Origin: Nageia nagi
Lineage: Eukaryota; Pinophyta
Direction: 5' to 3'
Assembly: GCA_050084985.1 (NCBI GenBank)
Contig: JBITNC010000001.1
Coordinates: forward strand, 67,828,001 to 67,892,000
DNA: 64,000 nucleotides
The position numbers and the translations under genes are program-made. Below the pieces are notes generated by a model that did not search any database, was not told where the DNA came from, and worked only from the letters and a program-made list of their open reading frames with translations. How positions within the stretch are numbered: the stretch's first letter is position 1; each line of letters opens with the position of its first letter. Shown in pieces: positions 61,205 through 64,000 of the stretch.

Positions 61205-61708
61205 TGAAAAATTTGGAATATAACATAAACAACCCTATACTACTAAGATCTCATGAAAGCTCAAAATCACATCTAAATAACTCAAAGAAGACAATCTCAC
61301 AAAGATAACTTAAGAAATTAAGTGGTACCACAAACTAGGAGTACATCCACTAATTAGATCTTACTTGATTCACAAATATGAATCTCTTACAAATCTTCTA
61401 ATCTCATCTCCTAAACACTATCCTATAGCATAACTTTACTCCACAAATTGGTGTGTGATTCCAAAGAGGGAGCCTTCAAGTTATAGGCCAACATCCCTCT
61501 TTGGATCACCCTTTTATCTAATGTACAAAGGCATGACATGCAACTCCTTTTTACCAAAGGGGCATGCTCATATAATGGAGTGTAGGACTAGTTACATTAT
61601 CATATTCATATAAATACTTAAAGTATCTAGAGATATCATTAAGTATTAGTGAATTTACAAAGTGGATTATTACAAAACCTTTACAACAATGCATTATACA
61701 TTCCAACA
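61205..61708 (-). repeat. 5' LTR of Copia element 2
   Basis: 504 bp; on the minus strand TGTTGGAATG to TTTTTCA. Confidence 0.9.
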
Positions 61709-62270
61709 AATATTATCTATATATTTTTAAAGAATGAAATTGCATAAACCACTTTCATAATGGTTTGATTTCTTATTTATGCTACACCATTTTTTATGGG
61801 TTGTATAAAACTAGCTTTTGATGTTTGATCCAATAACAACAAATATAGTTTTAAAGTGATTTGATGTGAAATATCCATCATTATCATTTTAAAGAGCATC
61901 AATATAGAATTATGCTTCATTTTCAATCCACACATGAAAAATTTGAAATTTCCAATATGCTTTCAATTTTTTCTTCAAAAATATGTCCATGTTATCCTAA
62001 TGTAATCATTAATGAAAGTCATTATGTACTTATTTTAAATTACCAATTCAATTGGTATGGGTCCATACAAATATAAGTGAGTCTCATTCAATTTTCCCTC
62101 TTTTATCCATGAAGATTTTAGGAATGGATAATTATGATGCTTTACAAGGATGTCATAAGCCTCACATTTTATTTCTTAATAGATGTCAACATGTATGATA
62201 GAGAGCAATACATGATGAAAAGTAGTAAGTGATAGATATTTGACCTATATTAACACCTTCTTATAAGAAA
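61709..62270 (-). pseudogene. Old Copia relic, GAG-pre-integrase and integrase core
   Basis: On the minus strand: CEAYDILVKHHNYPF near 62160, GPIPIELVI near 62065, MTFINDYIRITWTYF near 62020, then NPxKMV in place of NPQQNGV near 61805. This is the Copia integrase order. It continues after element 2 at 46815, which gives the two halves of one disrupted element. Heavily decayed. Confidence 0.65.
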
Positions 62271-62759
62271 TGAAGGGATTGAACTATAAATAATACAATC
62301 CTTAACTACCAAGATCACATGGAAGCTCACTCTAACATCAAGAACTCAAGCATAGACAATCTCACAAAGTGACTCAAGATATATAGTGGTTCCTCCAACT
62401 AGGAGTACATCCACTAACTAGATTTTACTTCGTTCACAAAGACAACTCTCTTACAATCCTCCTAACTTCATCTTCTAATCACTATCTTAAAGCATAACTT
62501 TGCTAAGTGATCACAAATAGGGGGCCTTCTATTTATAGGCCAAAATCCCCCTTTGGATCACCCTTTTAACCAATGTAAAAAGATATGACATGCAACTCCC
62601 TTTTACCCAAGGGGCATGCTCATGAGATGGAGTGTAAGACAAGTTACATTATCATATTCACTTAAATACTTAAGGTAGCTAGTGATACCATTAAGTATTA
62701 GTGAATTTACAAAGAGGATTATTACAAAACCTTACAATAATGCATTATACATTCCAACA
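62271..62759 (-). mobile_element. Solo Copia LTR in the old relic
   Basis: 489 bp; on the minus strand TGTTGGAATG to CCCTTCA. Perfect target duplication AGAAA (62266-62270 and 62760-62764). TATA box on the minus strand in ggcctataaatagaagg near 62540. No internal sequence remains, so it formed by LTR-LTR recombination. Confidence 0.92.
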
Positions 62760-62764
62760 AGAAA

Positions 62765-64000
62765 ACGTCAAACCTCATATGTGAGTATAAAATGCTATAT
62801 ACTTGGAATTCCTCAATATCAGGATTTATATCAAATGATAGTGACAAATGGGTAGATGATGTGAGAAGTGAAAATAATTTATTTTCCTTATTACTTCCAA
62901 CAAATTATATGTATTATTGATATTGTTTTCTTTCCTCCTATAAAAACACTAAATAAGATAATAAAATGGGAATGTAACTTCAACACTAATTAAGTGAGGT
63001 AGCATTACTTGCCTCCTTTTGAAAGAACATTAACATATGAAAGATACAATAAGAATTTGAAACTTGAAAAGAAAAATAGAACAATACATGAAGGATAATG
63101 ACTGATATTTCAAGTTTCAAGGCTTATCATTTTAGTTTTTTCCTTGCTATTTTGTGTATTATCATTCTAGAAATTTAAATTCAATAAATAAAAATTTACC
63201 AAAAAAAGAAAGAAATGAAAACTTGAAAACAAATAAGAAAACATGTAAAGAGAAGTTACCAATTATGCAATGTCTAAAAATCCTATGCTCAAATTTGACA
63301 ACAAAGTATTCATTTAGTTTAAAATCAATCTTGTTTAGACCACTTATTGCTTAATCCAAAAATAAAATAGGGAAATCTCAAATTTGACTTAAGTCACATA
63401 TGTGTTTAGAATGACTATGATGAAATGAAATATTACCAAACAAACACTTCCTTAATAAATGACATAAGCATAATATGTTTTGGAATAGATAATATACTAC
63501 AAGATGCAAAACAAATAATGTATTCAATTTATCAATTCAAAAATATTATAAATTAAAAATCCAAGTTAAAATTTGATGAATTTGAAAAGCTTTGCATTAC
63601 AAATTTTATTTGCGTCTCCAAAATAACTCTCCTCTTTGTAAAGAATTGTATCTTTTTTATGAAAATTCTACCTTCTTGATCTTATATGATATGTCTCTTT
63701 GCATTCTTTGATCTTTTTAATAAACCCTAATTCTTTCTTTTATAAGAGGAAGGAACTAGAATAGTTCATAGGTGGTTTTATAATATTTGCAATTTTCAAG
63801 GATAGTTTCAAAAACCCCTCTAAGACTCAAATTATCAATAAATATGACCTCTAAAATCTCTATTTATTGTAGACTATAAAATAAAATCCTATTGCATTCT
63901 AATAATACATATCTCAGCACATGACAACTATCCAACAAACATATATATGATGTCTTGGATAATATACACTCTAGTGATAATATACTCTAGAAAATATATT
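62765..64000. other. A+T-rich stretch, no gene seen
   Basis: Stops in all frames. It may include the 5' part of the old minus-strand Copia relic, but no gag or protease motif is readable. Confidence 0.5.

Larger units (their letters stand above)
46892..61708 (-). mobile_element. Ty1/Copia element 2, minus strand, split by Copia element 3
   Basis: LTRs 46892-47395 and 61205-61708, both 504 bp. Target duplication AATAC (46887-46891) and AATAT (61709-61713), one mismatch. The internal part comprises 47396-52010 and 60841-61204, with element 3 plus one copy of the TTTGC duplication between them. It inserted in an older minus-strand Copia relic. The purine tract (aaaggggag on the minus strand, 47396-47404) adjoins the 3' LTR. 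Confidence 0.9.

Overview
This is plant nuclear DNA, rich in A+T and dominated by transposable elements. I see one host protein gene. It encodes the first half of a secreted GH127/DUF1680 (beta-L-arabinofuranosidase-like) protein and runs off the left edge on the minus strand. Almost all the rest is retroelement sequence or its decayed remains. One gene in 64 kb, long Copia and Gypsy elements inserted into one another, and many premature TAG codons point to a large, heavily methylated genome such as a gymnosperm. The species cannot be read from the sequence, and the gymnosperm idea is inference.

Layout. 1-3098 (-): the GH127 gene, seven exons visible. 3099-6502: its upstream region, with an 84-bp tandem duplication, a 16-bp palindrome and a (CT)51 tract. 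6503-15358 (+): Copia element 1, with a solo LTR inserted near its 3' end. 16270-17314 and 22873-24160: an unrecognised decayed element split by a Gypsy element (17315-22872, +). The Gypsy element has lost its reverse transcriptase core, RNase H and integrase core, yet keeps one reading frame across all three gaps. 24215-25300 (-): an unrecognised, possibly transposase-like relic. About 27480-42760 (+): a decayed plant LINE, split inside its endonuclease by a 9.4-kb Maximus/SIRE-like Copia element (29366-38799, +) with 2-kb LTRs and a perfect 5-bp target duplication. 43430-44700: an unrecognised degenerate coding-like region. 45300-62270: a three-layer nest. An old minus-strand Copia relic is split by Copia element 2 (46892-61708, -), which is itself split at its gag start by Copia element 3 (52011-60835, +). 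62271-62759 (-): a solo LTR of the same family.

Elements 1, 2 and 3 and the solo LTRs belong to one Copia family: LTRs of 489-504 bp, a TATAAATAG box, an initiator-tRNA-Met primer site, and one gag-pol frame now broken by stops and frameshifts. The SIRE-like element is the best preserved. Its 1,692-codon frame has no frameshift and seven premature stops, five of them TAG.

Insertion order follows from the nesting: old Copia relic, then element 2, then element 3; LINE, then SIRE-like element; unknown element, then Gypsy; element 1, then solo LTR. No RNA gene or CRISPR array was recognised. Coordinates of LTR ends and splice sites were read by eye and should be good to within a few bases. Domain limits in degenerate regions are approximate.
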